Shown: positions 25,061 through 37,091 of the stretch, piece by piece | Position numbering within the stretch: position 1 is the first letter of the stretch | Layout: the number at the start of each line of letters is the position of its first letter | NCBI GenBank assembly: GCA_023548195.1 | Contig: JAJHZJ010000061.1 | Location: 5,290,297 to 5,354,296, forward strand | Reading direction: 5' to 3' | Source: Bettongia penicillata ogilbyi | Lineage: Eukaryota; Chordata; Mammalia; Diprotodontia; Potoroidae | Length of the DNA: 64,000 nucleotides | Made by a program: the position numbers and the translations under genes | Notes under the pieces: generated by a model | The model's input: the letters and a program-made list of their open reading frames with translations, nothing else | Database searches by the model: none | What the model was told of the DNA's origin: nothing

Positions 25061-26911
25061 AATTAATATGAGAAAAGGGGGAAAACGTAGGGAGGGGGAA
25101 ATGATACATATGCTCACAATAAAGACTTTAAAAAAAGGCATACAGCCAGTTTAGTAGCAGTAGGGCAAAAGGAAGTAAGAAAGAAAGAACAGAGAAGCCT
25201 CACAGAAGTAAAGCAAGTTAGGAAGTGAATTTTCCGCCTATATATATTTGAACCCTTCATAAATGACAGGTGGACAATTTGTGAGTCCTACTGGTATCCT
25301 CAGGATTTTGAGAGAAAGCCAAGAAGGCCTCAATATGTTGGGTGGACCTCTGCAGTAAACTTATTATCAACAAGAGTTGATGAAGAGCCATGAATGGGTT
25401 TCCATTGTCAAGGCTGGAGGGAATATCCAAATTGAGATCATGGATTGGTATGCATATTAGAAAAGGTGGTGAAAACTCAGGTCTGGACAGAGAGAAACTG
25501 ATTTAATTAATGATCACTTACTTGCTGCAGCCATGTAATAGAGACAGGACATCCATTTAACAGGCATTCACTAAATGCCTAGCTACAAAACATAATACTA
25601 ACTGCTAGGGATAAAGTGAAGGTGAAACAGCCTCTTTCATCAAGAAACATATCTTTTTGAGGGTAAGAGAGTTACAAGATGTATTATCATATGTATGACC
25701 TCTTTCTAGGGATAAAACTCAAAACACAAACTGAAAGAGAATTGTGGATTAATTATATAAATATATATGTTTATATTTACTCTAATATATATTTAAATAT
25801 GTTTTTAAAATTCTGTCTCTATATGTGTGTATATACTTTTTTCAGAACTTCGACTTTTTTTCTCCATTTTTATTTCTCAGGGTCTAAATGCACAGATGAG
25901 ACATTATCACCAGAGAAAGGTTTCCTGAATCCTCTCTTTATATACAAAACTATTCCTTATTTCATTGTTTTTCTTTCTTGTAATTGAGTTCTGTGACCAG
26001 GAAGAAGTTATGAGTATTAAGAAATCCATATAATGTCCTCCCTTACTTACTGAATCTAGCCAGTCAGTGTTAGCAGTGAATTAGTCACTCCAGCTTTGGA
26101 TAGATGTTAATACTTTCCATCAGACGTGGTCAGTGATGTCTGTCATCCACTTTCCTTTCAAGTTAGTCACTGTCTCAAACTTCATTTACTTGTAAAAGTT
26201 TGAAATGTTTTATTTTTAAAGAAAAACAGTTTAATTACTTTTGAACACAAATAGTAACTGTTATTATCCAGCAGAACCCACAGAACATTTGATTTGATGA
26301 ATAGATATGAAATTGGGTTTGTCTAGATGAGGGGAGTGTGGGGGGCGGGGTTAGGAAGGACCACACTTGAGGACCTAGAGGGCCACACGTGGCCTCCACG
26401 CTGTATCTCCCCCACCCCCACCCTAGTCCCACTTATCAAATTAATTCCAGTAATAACAGACAGAAGTGGAGAATCACTTTGTTCCCTGGTGTGAACCACT
26501 ATGAATTCATAATCTCCTTCCCTTTGAATTGCCTATGTAAGGGCATGGCCTCTTAGATCCCAAGTAATGATCTTAAATTTTTTTTCCTACAGAACCACAA
26601 AATTCACATGACGTTTTAGTTATGACTGAAATTTCAATAATTTAATAGATCTCTTGTTTCATCATTTGTGGTATGTCCTCAAGCAATGAAGTTAGCATCT
26701 TACCCAGGTCCTGTCGGCCAATATGTTTGAATTGGTTTTTTCTTTCAGCACTTTGACCTTTCTCTTTGACTTTAGAAATTAATGCCTTTCTTTCCCTGAA
26801 GTTATGACCTCCCATTCATAGCTCAGCACTCTTAGATTTCATGTTCCTCCCCTCTTCTGCTCAATAGTGTTCTTCTTGTTCCACAACTTATTGTTAAGAA
26901 ATTTGGTTACT
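25061..26911. other. Mostly unassigned DNA
   Basis: It includes an entry segment of the ancient repeat at 25550-25650 and an AT-rich patch at 25750-25840. A GC-richer patch at 26335-26430 ('gacctagagggccacacgtggcctcc') resembles the end of a hAT-type element. No gene is supported. The last 16 bases (26896-26911) are the left target duplication of the next element. Confidence 0.4.
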
Positions 26912-27263
26912 GCCTATATTGAATTGCTTGCCTTCTCAGTGGGGATGGGTGGGGAAGGAGGAAGGGAGAAAAGTTGGAATTCAAAGTATTAGGAATGAAT
27001 GTTGAGAATTGTTTTTGCATACAACTGGGAAATAAGAAATACAGGTAATGGGGTATAGAAATCTATCTTGCCCTACAAGAAAAGAGAGTAGATGGGGATA
27101 AGGGAAGGGAGGGATGTGATAGAAGGGAGGGCACATTGAGGGAAGGGGTAATCAGAATGCAAGGCATTATGGGATGGGAGAGGGGAGAGATAGGGAGAAA
27201 ATTGGGAACTCAAAATTTTGTGGAAATGAATGTTAAAAACTACAAATAAACATTTTTTAAAAA
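26912..27263 (+). mobile_element. 5'-truncated L1/HAL1-like 3' end
   Basis: It carries the 3' UTR text of the family in plus sense ('tatagaaatctatcttgccctacaagaaa' ... 'gggaactcaaaattttgtgg') and ends in an A-rich tail. AAGAAATTTGGTTACT (26896-26911) and AAGAAAGTTGGTTACT (27264-27279) form the target-site duplication, 15 of 16 matching. The 3' UTR is closest to copy B. Confidence 0.85.
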
Positions 27264-27729
27264 AAGAAAGTTGGTTACTAAGCAGAATTTTTCAAGCATT
27301 GGCAGTCATAAAGTAAGAACAAAGAGGTTGGTGGCTTATTACAATACTTTTGCCAAGACTCAACATTCCCTGAATATCCAAGGTGAATCTTGGTTAAAGG
27401 GTTCAGTTAGAACATATAATACCCTAGGAAGAAAGGGGCAACAAATTAACACAATAGCTTTTACAACAAACTGCAATTAATATCAACCTGTTCTAAACAT
27501 AATTTGATTTTTCATTATCAATATATACTGCATTTCATTTGCACGCAAAGGAGTTAATGTATTTCTGAACCTAATAGATAAGTCAGTATGATAAAACTTT
27601 TGGGTTTTTTTCCTTAAAGAAAATATATTCACATTTCCATATTTATCTGAATATTCATTGCCCATATACAAATACCACTTCTAACCTCAATTCAATAAAT
27701 AGGTATTATAAAGTACTGTAAGTAGTCTG

Positions 27730-28580
27730 AAGGTAGAAACAATATTACTGATGGGGAAGATTCAAAAAGGAAAGCTTCATGGAAGCATTGAGCTATGCCT
27801 TACAAGAAGGGTAGTACTTTAACAAGTAAGAGAAAAGGCATTCCTGGCATAGGAGCATGTGAGTAAAGACATAGAAGCAAAAAAATAGGGACCATGTAGA
27901 AGAATAGTGAATATCCCAGTATGCCTGAAGTACAAGGACATGGGCAAGAAGGGCTGGGGGAAGGAACAAAAGGAGTTTTCTAGATATAGGAGAACCAAAT
28001 AAAGGTAATATCTTGGAAGCTGTTGGATTCTGTGATCCTGGAGACTAAATGATTCTCTTATTTAGGATGAGATAGTGTCTAGAACGAATAGCAATTGACA
28101 ATGTCAAAAACTGCAGAAAGATCGGAGTAGAAGACTTGAGAAAACACTATTGGAACTGATAAAAGGTTGTCAACGGTGAACTTTGAGACAACAGTTTCAG
28201 TAGATGGTAGCATCAGAAGGCATGTTGTAGCAGATTGAGAAGACAGTGGATGGTAAGAACGTTAAAGGATCAGAAAAACTTTCAAGAACTTTCAAGGAGA
28301 CAATAAAAAAGATGGATTGATGGCTAGATGAGGAGGAAGAATGCTTTTTTAAAGATCAGAATGATCTGAATATGTTTGTAGGCAGCTGGATAGAAGCTAC
28401 CCAATAGAGAAAGAAAGAAGACAGATGAATTGAGAGAATGATTCATTCGATATAGATTCTGAAGGGATTTATGAGAGGATTTGGATAAAACCTGGGAAAG
28501 TAGGAGGAAGATTCCTTCCTCTGAGCCCAGAGGAAAGGAGGAGAAAATGGATGGTAATGCTAAGAGTTTTGGAAAACTGA
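27730..28580 (+). repeat. Ancient non-coding repeat family, long member
   Basis: It continues into the distal part of the family: 'gacaatgtcaaaaactgcagaaagatcgg', 'caacggtgaactttgagacaacagtttcag', 'gattgagaagacagtgg', then 'ggatggtaatgct'. The longest member in the window and the best guide to the family's distal half. Confidence 0.55.
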
Positions 28581-29689
28581 GTTGAGAAGCTGAAGGAACT
28601 CAAGTAGGATGACCTCCAGCTTTTCAGAAAAGTGGGTGGTTAACCATATGCTGTAAGGGGGTAGGGGCAGGAGTACAGTTGGGTGCTCAAGAAAGGAAAA
28701 GTTTTATCAGTTATCATGGGAAACAAAAGAAGCAAAACCTAAGTGTAGAACAGACATTGCCAAGCACTGGTAAGGGACCAGCTTAGGTAATACAAAAATG
28801 TATAGTGTGTAAAGTAAGCAGAATTCTATTTTTGCCAGCATATGCAAAGAAAACAGATAGTGGGGATTAGATTGAGAACTACTATTGATGGAAGATTGGG
28901 GAGGGAATAGCTTGTGAATCAATAAAGTGACAGATCATGAGGCCATGGCTACGGAGATAAAGGAATCCTTCATGAGAGATGCACTGGGAGAAGAACGGGG
29001 AATCAAGGCCAGAGACAGTAATGAGGAGGCATAGATGTTATCATATTTTATGACCGTTACTGTTGAGTCAGCCTGTTAAAAGTCCATGCATTTCCTTAGT
29101 CAGAATAGTTTTTCTGTGTTGAATAGAAGTAAAAAGACAAAAATTATAGGGAGGTGGGAATAGAACCTGTGATTTTACTTGTGCGTACCCTTAATAACAC
29201 TGTAATTCAAGTAAAATATATCTTCAATCCTTTCTATTTGAAATTTATGAAGAAATAATGAGTGAAAGAACAATCTTACTTTTTAGGGGAGTAGATAAAA
29301 AATGATAATGAAGTGAAAGTTTAATTCATTCTTTGATTGTGACTAATCCTTTCAAGGACTAAGACATAAATTTTTCTCCTTGTGTTCGCCAATATACACA
29401 GAATAGATTTCAAGGACCTTTAAGAGGCCCTTTAAGGATTCTTAAATTTCTAGGTCTCCTAACACTTAAGCCTAAGAAAAACATTTCAAAATATTACCAT
29501 ATGCTTTTCAGTGTCAAAAGCCAACTTGTATAATGGCTTCTTCTGGGTTTCCTTTTCTTCCTACCATCTTTGGGTAGATGTTTTCCAAGGTTCTTTCCTT
29601 TTTTTCTTTACATTTCTAATCTTGGTGTTTGATTCACTTCAATGACTTTAACTAGACTCTCTCTGCAGATAATTCCCAAATCTATATAT
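28581..29689. other. No recognisable gene or repeat
   Basis: AT-rich DNA. It may include the distal KLB 3' UTR if that UTR is long, as in other mammals, but no exon or terminator evidence is visible. Confidence 0.35.
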
Positions 29690-29920
29690 CCCAAGGGGCA
29701 GTATGATCTGGTGGGCAGAGCTGTCCTGGAACTAGGAAGAACTAGGTTCAGGGCCTATTTCTGACACTCACAAGTCCTTTTATGTGACCCTAGGAACCCT
29801 TCAAAGCTTGGGGCAGCAATCTAACACTATCATTTTTGAAGAACTTGCCAAAATGCATTGAAGGAGGGAGCTTCATCACCAAGGAGTTCCCTATACCCAT
29901 GAAATTCAAATTTCTATTCC
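29690..29920 (+). repeat. MIR-type SINE
   Basis: It has a degraded tRNA head ('aaggggcagtatgatctggtgggcagagc'), then 'tatgtgaccctaggaa', and the distal block 'aaggagttccctatacccatgaaat' shared with 8600-8640 and 61240-61290. Confidence 0.7.
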
Positions 29921-31157
29921 CCATCTGTATCTCTATTGGGAAAACAGCTTTCATGGAATAGTAACTGATGCCAGATTTTATAATACAGGAGAATTCTGTT
30001 TTAATATGGTTAATTATTAGATAGATTCAGTTATACTGAAAATCAAATAATTTTTCTTAAGACTTTGCTTAACAGAAAACAAACATGACATAACTTAGGT
30101 GATCTATATCTAAAGCCATATAATTGTGTCCTACACAATTTAAATAAGATATTCCGTTGTATTCCTGTGAAATAGTAACAAAATTAAAATGTCCTGCTTA
30201 AGAGATACTAAAGGATAAAGAAAATTCAAATTCATCTCTAGGATTTGTTGAAAGTTTCTGCTGTCAAAAACCAACACATAATTAAAGACTAGTCTCAAAT
30301 AATTAGCCGCAAAAATATATCTTTTATATATACATACATAGATAGCTATAGATATCTATATCCATCTATATTTCCCAACACCTTTGTGTTCAGTTTCCCA
30401 GTGTCTTAAGATCAGGACTGTTTAATAATGTGCTGTTTAAATATTTACACTAAAAAACTAAATTATGGTGGTGGCATAAAACTCATTCTGAGTTGCTCTT
30501 TGAAACTTGGAATAATCTTCATATTCTTCCTCTTTGCAAGCAAGGCAAGCTCATATTTCAAGGCCTGCATACATGATATAAATACAAGAAATTTATAATA
30601 GATCATCTGCTGTGAACATCAGACTTAAATCTCATGACTGTTAGATAGACTTTCTCTCCCCATTCTCTTTTCTCGGGCTGTGCCACATTTTAGATTTCAT
30701 ACACTATATTTCTCGTGCCTTCCCTTTTAAAAGCAGGGTAAGACTTGGCTCTGATGAGTAAAACAAATATCAACTTTGTAACTCTGACTGATACTTCAGA
30801 AGGCACTGCATGTTTTTCAGCTATTTAGGTACTTTTATTTTCCCCAGTGTTTCATATTTTCTCATCAACTTTTTCATGGAAAGCTTTCAGATCAATCAAG
30901 AGGTTTATGCCATGATGCACTATGGTGCTGAGCTGGGGTCAAGTCATTTGGTCCCAATCTTTTAATCCAAATGCTTCTGATTTTTCTTCTACTAGGAACA
31001 GGGATTAATAATTATGTATTATTATTAATTATTAATACAATATTTCCAATGAAAAACTACCATTCTATTGCTGAGAGTATGTTGCATTTATATTTTTCCC
31101 TAATTTATCACATTTTTAAAAATTATACTGATTTTAGTAGATTCAATTTTCTCTATT

Positions 31158-31181
31158 TTTATTTACATTTCAGATTTTATT
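31158..31181 (-). promoter_or_regulatory. KLB: Candidate KLB polyadenylation signals
   Basis: The minus strand carries AATAAA at 31158-31163 and again at 31176-31181, about 250-270 bases past the KLB stop codon. Placement would suit a short 3' UTR, but KLB in other mammals is known to have a long one, and the region is AT-rich enough for chance hits. Confidence 0.25.
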
Positions 31182-31427
31182 CAAAGAAGAAAAGGCTGTC
31201 CAATTACTAAATTTCAATAGGGATATTCAAATTCCAAATTTTGAAAACAATCATCTGTGACAAAATTTTTGTTATACAGAACAAAAAATATGTATTACTG
31301 TAGAAGTCACATGTGAAATATTTGGTCATGCAAATGAGCCCAAAGACAACAGCAAACATTGTGCACAATTTCTTTAGAACTAACTACCAAAAGGATGAAA
31401 AAAAGGAAAAAAAGTCATCTAATTCCT

Positions 31428-31750
31428 TTAACTTCTCCTAGAGTAGTAAAAAATTAGGGAAATAGTGGCAATAAATGCAAAAAACAGAAAAGCTATAAAT
31501 GCTAATAAAGACTTTCGAGTCTGAAAAAAATTACAGTCAGGGCACAGGATGAATTCTTCTGGACAAAATCTCCTCAGAGTTTCAGGTCCGGGAAAACCAT
31601 TGTTGTCAATAATTTTCCTGTAACGATTCAGTGAAGGTTTTGGCTCAAACTGATTGGCAGCATAACGGTAGAGGCCAAACTTGGGAGCAGTTCGGTCGTT
31701 AAAGGAATAAACAAAATATCCATAAAGTCTGACACCATCCAATGCATGGG
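31428..31750 (-). CDS. KLB: KLB last coding exon: end of KL2, transmembrane helix, short tail
   Basis: Beta-Klotho is a single-pass membrane protein that pairs with FGF receptors as co-receptor for the endocrine FGFs FGF21 and FGF19. This exon starts after a pyrimidine-rich acceptor (…tatttttcag at 31751) and completes an Ala codon split across the intron (G|CC). It encodes the KL2 end with [18 protein letters not shown], the 'NGFPGPETL' segment, a Cys-containing membrane-proximal stretch ([12 protein letters not shown]), and a hydrophobic helix ([19 protein letters not shown]). It ends in a tail of only about six residues (YYSRRS) before TAA at 31428-31430. The match to mammalian KLB is clear over the whole exon; the tail is slightly shorter than the human one as I recall it. 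Confidence 0.96.
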
Positions 31751-32024
31751 CTGAAAAATAAAAGAGAGGGAATAGAAGGAAAAGGAGGATGATTATTAAA
31801 GTTATGTGACAGGCAACAGTTACTCAAAGGAAATACATTTAACGTAGCCTTGGAAGCTGAGAAATTGCTTTTTAAGTAAAACCGAAAATGGAATTAGAAA
31901 AAAATTTAAATACAAAAAAGACCAAGAATAAGGAAAGACCAAGAATTCATTAAATCTCTTGGCCAGCTCTAGAGTATCAAAAAATGTTATCATATGCTTA
32001 TGTCAAATCATATAGCCATAGAGT

Positions 32025-32345
32025 GTGTGTGTTCACCCTTCAGTGCCAAAGAAGACCCTGCCATCAGCGAAATGATAACATGACTTGCACTTGACTTTTG
32101 TTTTTTGAGTGAGGGAGGGCTGTGCAGGTCATCAGCCTCACTTCTCCTCCAGAGCCATCTGAATCCAGTGACCAGATATTCATCAGGATGACTGGAGATG
32201 ACCCAGAATGAGCAATGGGGGCTAAGTGACTTGCCCAAGGTCACACAGCTAGTGAGTGTCAAGTAGCTGAGGTGAGATTTGAATTCAGGTCCTCCTGATT
32301 CCTGCACTGGTGCTCTATCCACTGCATCACCTAGCTACCCCAAGA
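32025..32345 (-). repeat. WSINE-like marsupial SINE, near full length
   Basis: The head at the high end is tRNA-like ('ggggtagctaggtgatgcagtgg', box-B-like 'gaattcaaat'). The CORE block 'gtgtgaccttgggcaagtcact' follows, then the family tail and an AC-repeat end. CATAGAGT flanks it on both sides (32017-32024 and 32346-32353), a probable target-site duplication. The 104-codon frame over it is a by-product of the SINE. Confidence 0.85.
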
Positions 32346-34329
32346 CATAGAGTAATGAATTTAGTGAGAACTTATTTTCCATTTATCTAATTAGCTCAAT
32401 GTGATGCAAATGTTGAGCTTCCAGAGGTCAAGGACTAGAACCATGGCCACTGGAGTTAGAAGACTTAAAATCAAAAAGCATCTCTGCTATTTAGACATGA
32501 AGAAATTGGGACCTTGGGCGATTAAGCAGTAAACGTCCAACGCGGGATCTCTAAAACAAATTTTCTTTTCCCTTAAAACGGAGGATATTATAACTAAATG
32601 CTCAGGTAACAACAGTATTTGAAAATTGTATTATTCCTGAGAGACTATGTTTTACCACCAAAACAAAATCATTTCTCCAAGTGTCATCATTTATAAATCA
32701 AAGTAATCACCAATAAAACTAATCCAACACAAGGCTGTCCAATTTAGCATAAGTAAAGTTTTAATTAGACTTTTGCTTATGATGATGCATAAAATAAAAT
32801 TTAAGACCCTTCACTCTGGATGTCAATTTAAATCAATACTATAGTTAACTGCAGTTAAAAATGTCAACTAGGTAGTGAATGGAGACACTTTCCCCTCTAA
32901 ATTTCTAGTTCTAAATTTCTAGAAACTGAAGAGATCCAAAATCAAAAATTATTTTAACAAATCAAATTTTTAAAAAAAATTAATCTAATCAACCCTAACA
33001 ATTCCATAGGACTCATGATAAAAAATACCAGCCACCTTAAGAGAGAACTGATTCTCTCTTAAGTGCAGACCAAAGCATATTTTTCACTTTTCTTTTCTTG
33101 GCAACATGCCTAATATTGAAATATATTTTGCCTGATTTCATCTCTATAATGGGTATGATATTGCTTTCTTTCTGAATGGGTGAGGGAAAAGCTGGAAGGA
33201 CAGAGAGAATTTGGAACTCGAAACTTCTTAAATGAATAAAAAAGATAATAAAGATTATACAACCTCAAAAAAAAAAACCAACCCAAAGAATCTAATCAAG
33301 ACATTTGTTTTTAATAACTGGAATAATTAACCAAGCTTCATATTTCCTACTCCCAAAAGGAGAGGCTCATTAAGGAGATGATAAAAAACAAATTGAGTGA
33401 GAAGATAACTACGCTACTGTAGATTCTGAATAGTTTCTTTAATACTTTCTTTGATCTGTGATCTTGTCAATGAGTGCCCTCCCTTCAATGATGTGAATCA
33501 AAAATTATTCATGCTTTCTCATCAGGTATGATTCTTTTCCATGTTTTCCCATAGGACTTCCCAATGTGCTGGGGCTTTCTTGATACTGTACTAATAACAA
33601 CAGATCATGTAAGCTATAAATCAATTAGCCCTGGCTTTCCCTACATCAGAGACTCATCTCCTTTTCAGTCATATATATACATATACATATATATATATAT
33701 GTAGTTTTTTATATCTTTTACACTGCTCTCCTGACCAATTTACCAAGATGGTATTATAAATCCAGACAGTACAAAACATTCCTCCTAAGTTGGGGGGTGG
33801 GGGCTCTCTCCCCTTGCACAAGGCTCTTGAAGAAAGTCATTTTAAACTCCAAGCACAGTGATGGTGAGGGAGATACATAAGGAAGATCTATGGTAAATGA
33901 ATAACTCACAGCTCTTGGTTCTGGTAGTCTTTTTCTCCTTTCTTCAAGTCCTCTTGAAGTTTACCTTAAATTCAACTGGACTCTGATACTTTTTGCCACA
34001 CTGAAGGGTCATACTCCTTTAAAACTGCTTCCTTCCTCCTGTGGCCATCCTCCTGGATCTGAATCTGTGTTTGTCTTTGATGGGACTCCCCAATTGCATG
34101 TAGGTGTCTTGTCTCTTGTTTATACTGGTTCAGGTTGATTCCTTCTCAGGGGATTAGCTGGAATCCTTAGCTCCTCAACTTGGAGCCTTCAACCATTGCT
34201 TGGTTGTATTTACCAGTGGGTGAACTGCTCTTTCCACATAGGGTGAGAGAGGTTCTGTCTGATTCTTTACTCAAGGTAAGTCCTATGTGGTGTCATCTGC
34301 CTTCATCCAATAGTCAAAAGTCCTATGAT

Positions 34330-34970
34330 ACTTTAACTTGATTAAGGTCTTTGTCTATACATTGTGATTAGGATATAGAAAAATTCCTTAATATCTAGTT
34401 TGCTCTGTTGATTGAGTTGTGGGTGAAATGCCATCCAAACATATGGATGGATAGATCAGCGCTAGTGGCTCTTCATTCAACTATACATCATAATGTAGAC
34501 AATTGGAACTCTTACACACTTTTTCATATTTTTTCTGTGAAGATAATTATATCAAATTGTTTTGAGTGATAATAGACCTTATTTATGAGTTCAACCATGC
34601 CCTAAAGATTGATGCAATTAGCATGATATTATCCACAAATAATAGCTTCTGCAGGACCTCACCAACGATAAGGAATCTCTTTTTTGATTTGGACTTTGCA
34701 ATAGACATTTTGCATGATTTTTAGCAAACACTTTGAAGGTATTTTCCCTTCTTTTATGTTTCACTAGATATTTTAATCTGAGGACCATTAAACAAAATAA
34801 TCTCTGCTGCCAAATATTTCAAGGAAGCTTATATAATCTCAGCATATGCAGGGCAGACATCTTGTTGGAGGAGAGCCTTGAAGACGATATTTTGCTCTAC
34901 CAACTAATTTTTTTTATAGTCTCCAAACAATAAGGACAATGGTATCTGGAAGTCTCTATACTTCTTAGTC
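34330..34970 (-). repeat. Decayed non-LTR retrotransposon ORF2 piece
   Basis: On the minus strand a section reads RFLIVGEVLQKLLFVDNIMLIAS, broken here as 'RFLIVGEVLQKLL' and 'FVDNIMLIAS'. The second part resembles the reverse-transcriptase YADD region with the Asp pair degraded. The family cannot be assigned; L1, L2 and BovB texts do not fit well. The region 35371-36240 may be more of the same element, split by the L2. Confidence 0.4.
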
Positions 34971-34974
34971 AACT

Positions 34975-35370
34975 GTGACTCAGTGACACTGGCCTCCTTG
35001 CTGTTTCTTGCACAAGACACTCATCTCCCAACAGTGAGTTATTTCACTGGCTGATTTTATGCCTGGAATTCTTTCCGTCCTCATTTTCATCTCCTGGTCT
35101 CCCTGGCTTCCTTCAAGCCTCAGCTAAAAGCTCATTTTCTTCAGAAAGCCTTTCCTGATCCCCCTTTAGAACTAGTGACTTCTCTCTGTTGATCATTGCC
35201 AAACTATGCTGTACACACCTTATTTGCACATAGTCATTTCCGAGTTGCATCACTTGTTGGATTGCAAGTTCCTTGAGAGCAGAGAATATTTTTTTGCCTT
35301 TCTTTGTATTCACAGCACTTAGCACAATATCTGGCATCTAGCAGGTACTTAATAAACATGTGTTGACTGA
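34975..35370 (+). repeat. L2 LINE 3' end
   Basis: Classic L2 3' text: 'cctggaattctttccgtcctc', 'gcctttcctgatccccc', 'agttccttgagagcagagaatat', 'cacagcacttagcacaatatctgg', then 'ggtacttaataaacatgtgttgactga'. Confidence 0.9.
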
Positions 35371-36290
35371 TTTACTGGTCTACCACGAAATATCATTTAT
35401 GAAAGCTTATCTGTTCTTTTTTCACATCTTCATCAAGGATTCCTTAAAAAGACTTATAGGTTATTTTGATAAAGATGTTCTAGACATGGGAAGGCATTTT
35501 ATGCATTCAAAGTTACTGATATTTTCAGAGCTGATTTTTTTGAGGGTAGTGATTGTGTCCTTTTTTCCTTCCCAAGTGTTTGATATCGTTTTCTTTCCAA
35601 ATGTCTTGAGAATCTATCTCTCAATATCCTCACAATTATAGCACCTCCAGTAGAGAACTTTCCTTTATAAATTTTGTTTAGTTCAGCTGGTCTTGCTGTC
35701 TTTATTTTTCTTAGTGTTAAGCACCTCTTTATGCAACAACACCAGGAATTATTATATTAGAAATTCAAATATGGTGCTTCCACTGTTATTTATGGAAAAA
35801 TAGTTTGTTATAGTAATCTTAATAGATTGTAGCAATCTCTTTCTATGTTTATCTGTTTTATTGTCCTTTTACTTTCATCCTCTGGATGATCTAGTTTGTT
35901 GCAATCTTTCATATTGATAGTCTTCATCAATGTCTGTTCTCTTACCCATTTCCCATTCTTAAAAACATCAATAGATTGCTTAAATGGGTCATTTGTAATT
36001 AGTTTAATTGTATGCCATATGGTTTTCTTATTTTTATTTTTTTTCTATTTGATATTGATTTTGGTATTGACTAACAAGTCAACAGTCTGACTGTAGAGAC
36101 AGAAGATTAAAAAGAACTCCTACATCAATAACATTTCAATTACAATTTCCTGTATAAGTTATGTAGTCAGTTTCCTTTTGTGGAATGTTATTTGGTTCTC
36201 AACATGTTTAGTATCTCCAAATTATCTTATTAAAGAAAAATTTGTATCTATAAATAAAAAAATCATTTATATAAAAAAGTTTAATTCTGG
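35371..36290 (-). repeat. Probable decayed LINE sequence
   Basis: Long T-rich plus-strand text without open frames, continuing after the L2. Probably the other half of the element at 34330-34970, but no diagnostic motif survives. The last 16 bases, plus six beyond, are the left target duplication of copy C (36291-36306). Confidence 0.3.
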
Positions 36291-36306
36291 GCAAAATGGA
36301 TAACTT

Positions 36307-37075
36307 TTTTCGTATTTATTTATTTTTATTTTAAATTTATTTACTTAACTTTTTACATTCATTTTCACAAAATTTTGGGTTCCAAATTTTTCTCCCAATT
36401 TGTCCCCTCTCCCCACCCCAATACACCGAGCATTCTAATTGCCCCATCACCAATCTGCCCTCTCTTCTGTCATCCCTCCCTTCCCTTGTCCCCATCTTCT
36501 CTTTTGACCTGTAGGGCCAGATAACGTTCTATTCCCCATTAACTCTATTTCTTATTTTCTAGTAGCAAGAACAATATTAAACAGTTGTTCCTGAAATTTT
36601 GAGTACCAAATTCTCCCCATCCCTCCCTCCCCACCCATTCCCTTTGGGAAGGCAGGCAATTCAATATAGGCCATATCTGTGTAGTTTTGCAAATGATTTC
36701 CATAATAGTTGTGTTGTGTAAGACTAATTATATTTCCTTCCATCCTATCCTGCCCCCCATTGCTTCTATTCTGTCTTTTGATCCTGTCCCTCCCTAAGAA
36801 TGTTGATTTCAGATTGCTCCCTCCTCCCATTGCCCTCCCTTCCATCATCCCCCTACCCTGCTTATCCCCTTCTCCCCCACTTTCCTGTATTGTAAGATAG
36901 GTTTTCATACCAAAATGAGTGTGCATTTTATTCCTTCCTTTAGTCGAATGTGATGAGAGTAAACTTCATGTTTTTCTCTCACCTCCCCTCTTTTTCCCTC
37001 CACTAAAAAGTCTCCTGCCTGCCTCTTCTATGAGAGATAATTTGCCCCATTCCACTTCTCCCTCTCTCCTCCCAA
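36307..37075 (-). mobile_element. HAL1-like element, copy C (5'-truncated)
   Basis: 769 bp of the family's 3' end only: A-rich tail at the low end, then the 3' UTR. The sequence is very close to 11836-12560 and 53236-53970. The target-site duplication GCAAAATGGATAACTT is perfect (36291-36306 and 37076-37091), suggesting one of the younger insertions here. No ORF1 sequence is retained. Confidence 0.92.
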
Positions 37076-37091
37076 GCAAAATGGATAACTT

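Noticed and set aside
32008..32322. 104-codon minus-strand frame
   Set aside because: It coincides with a SINE and its tRNA-like head.
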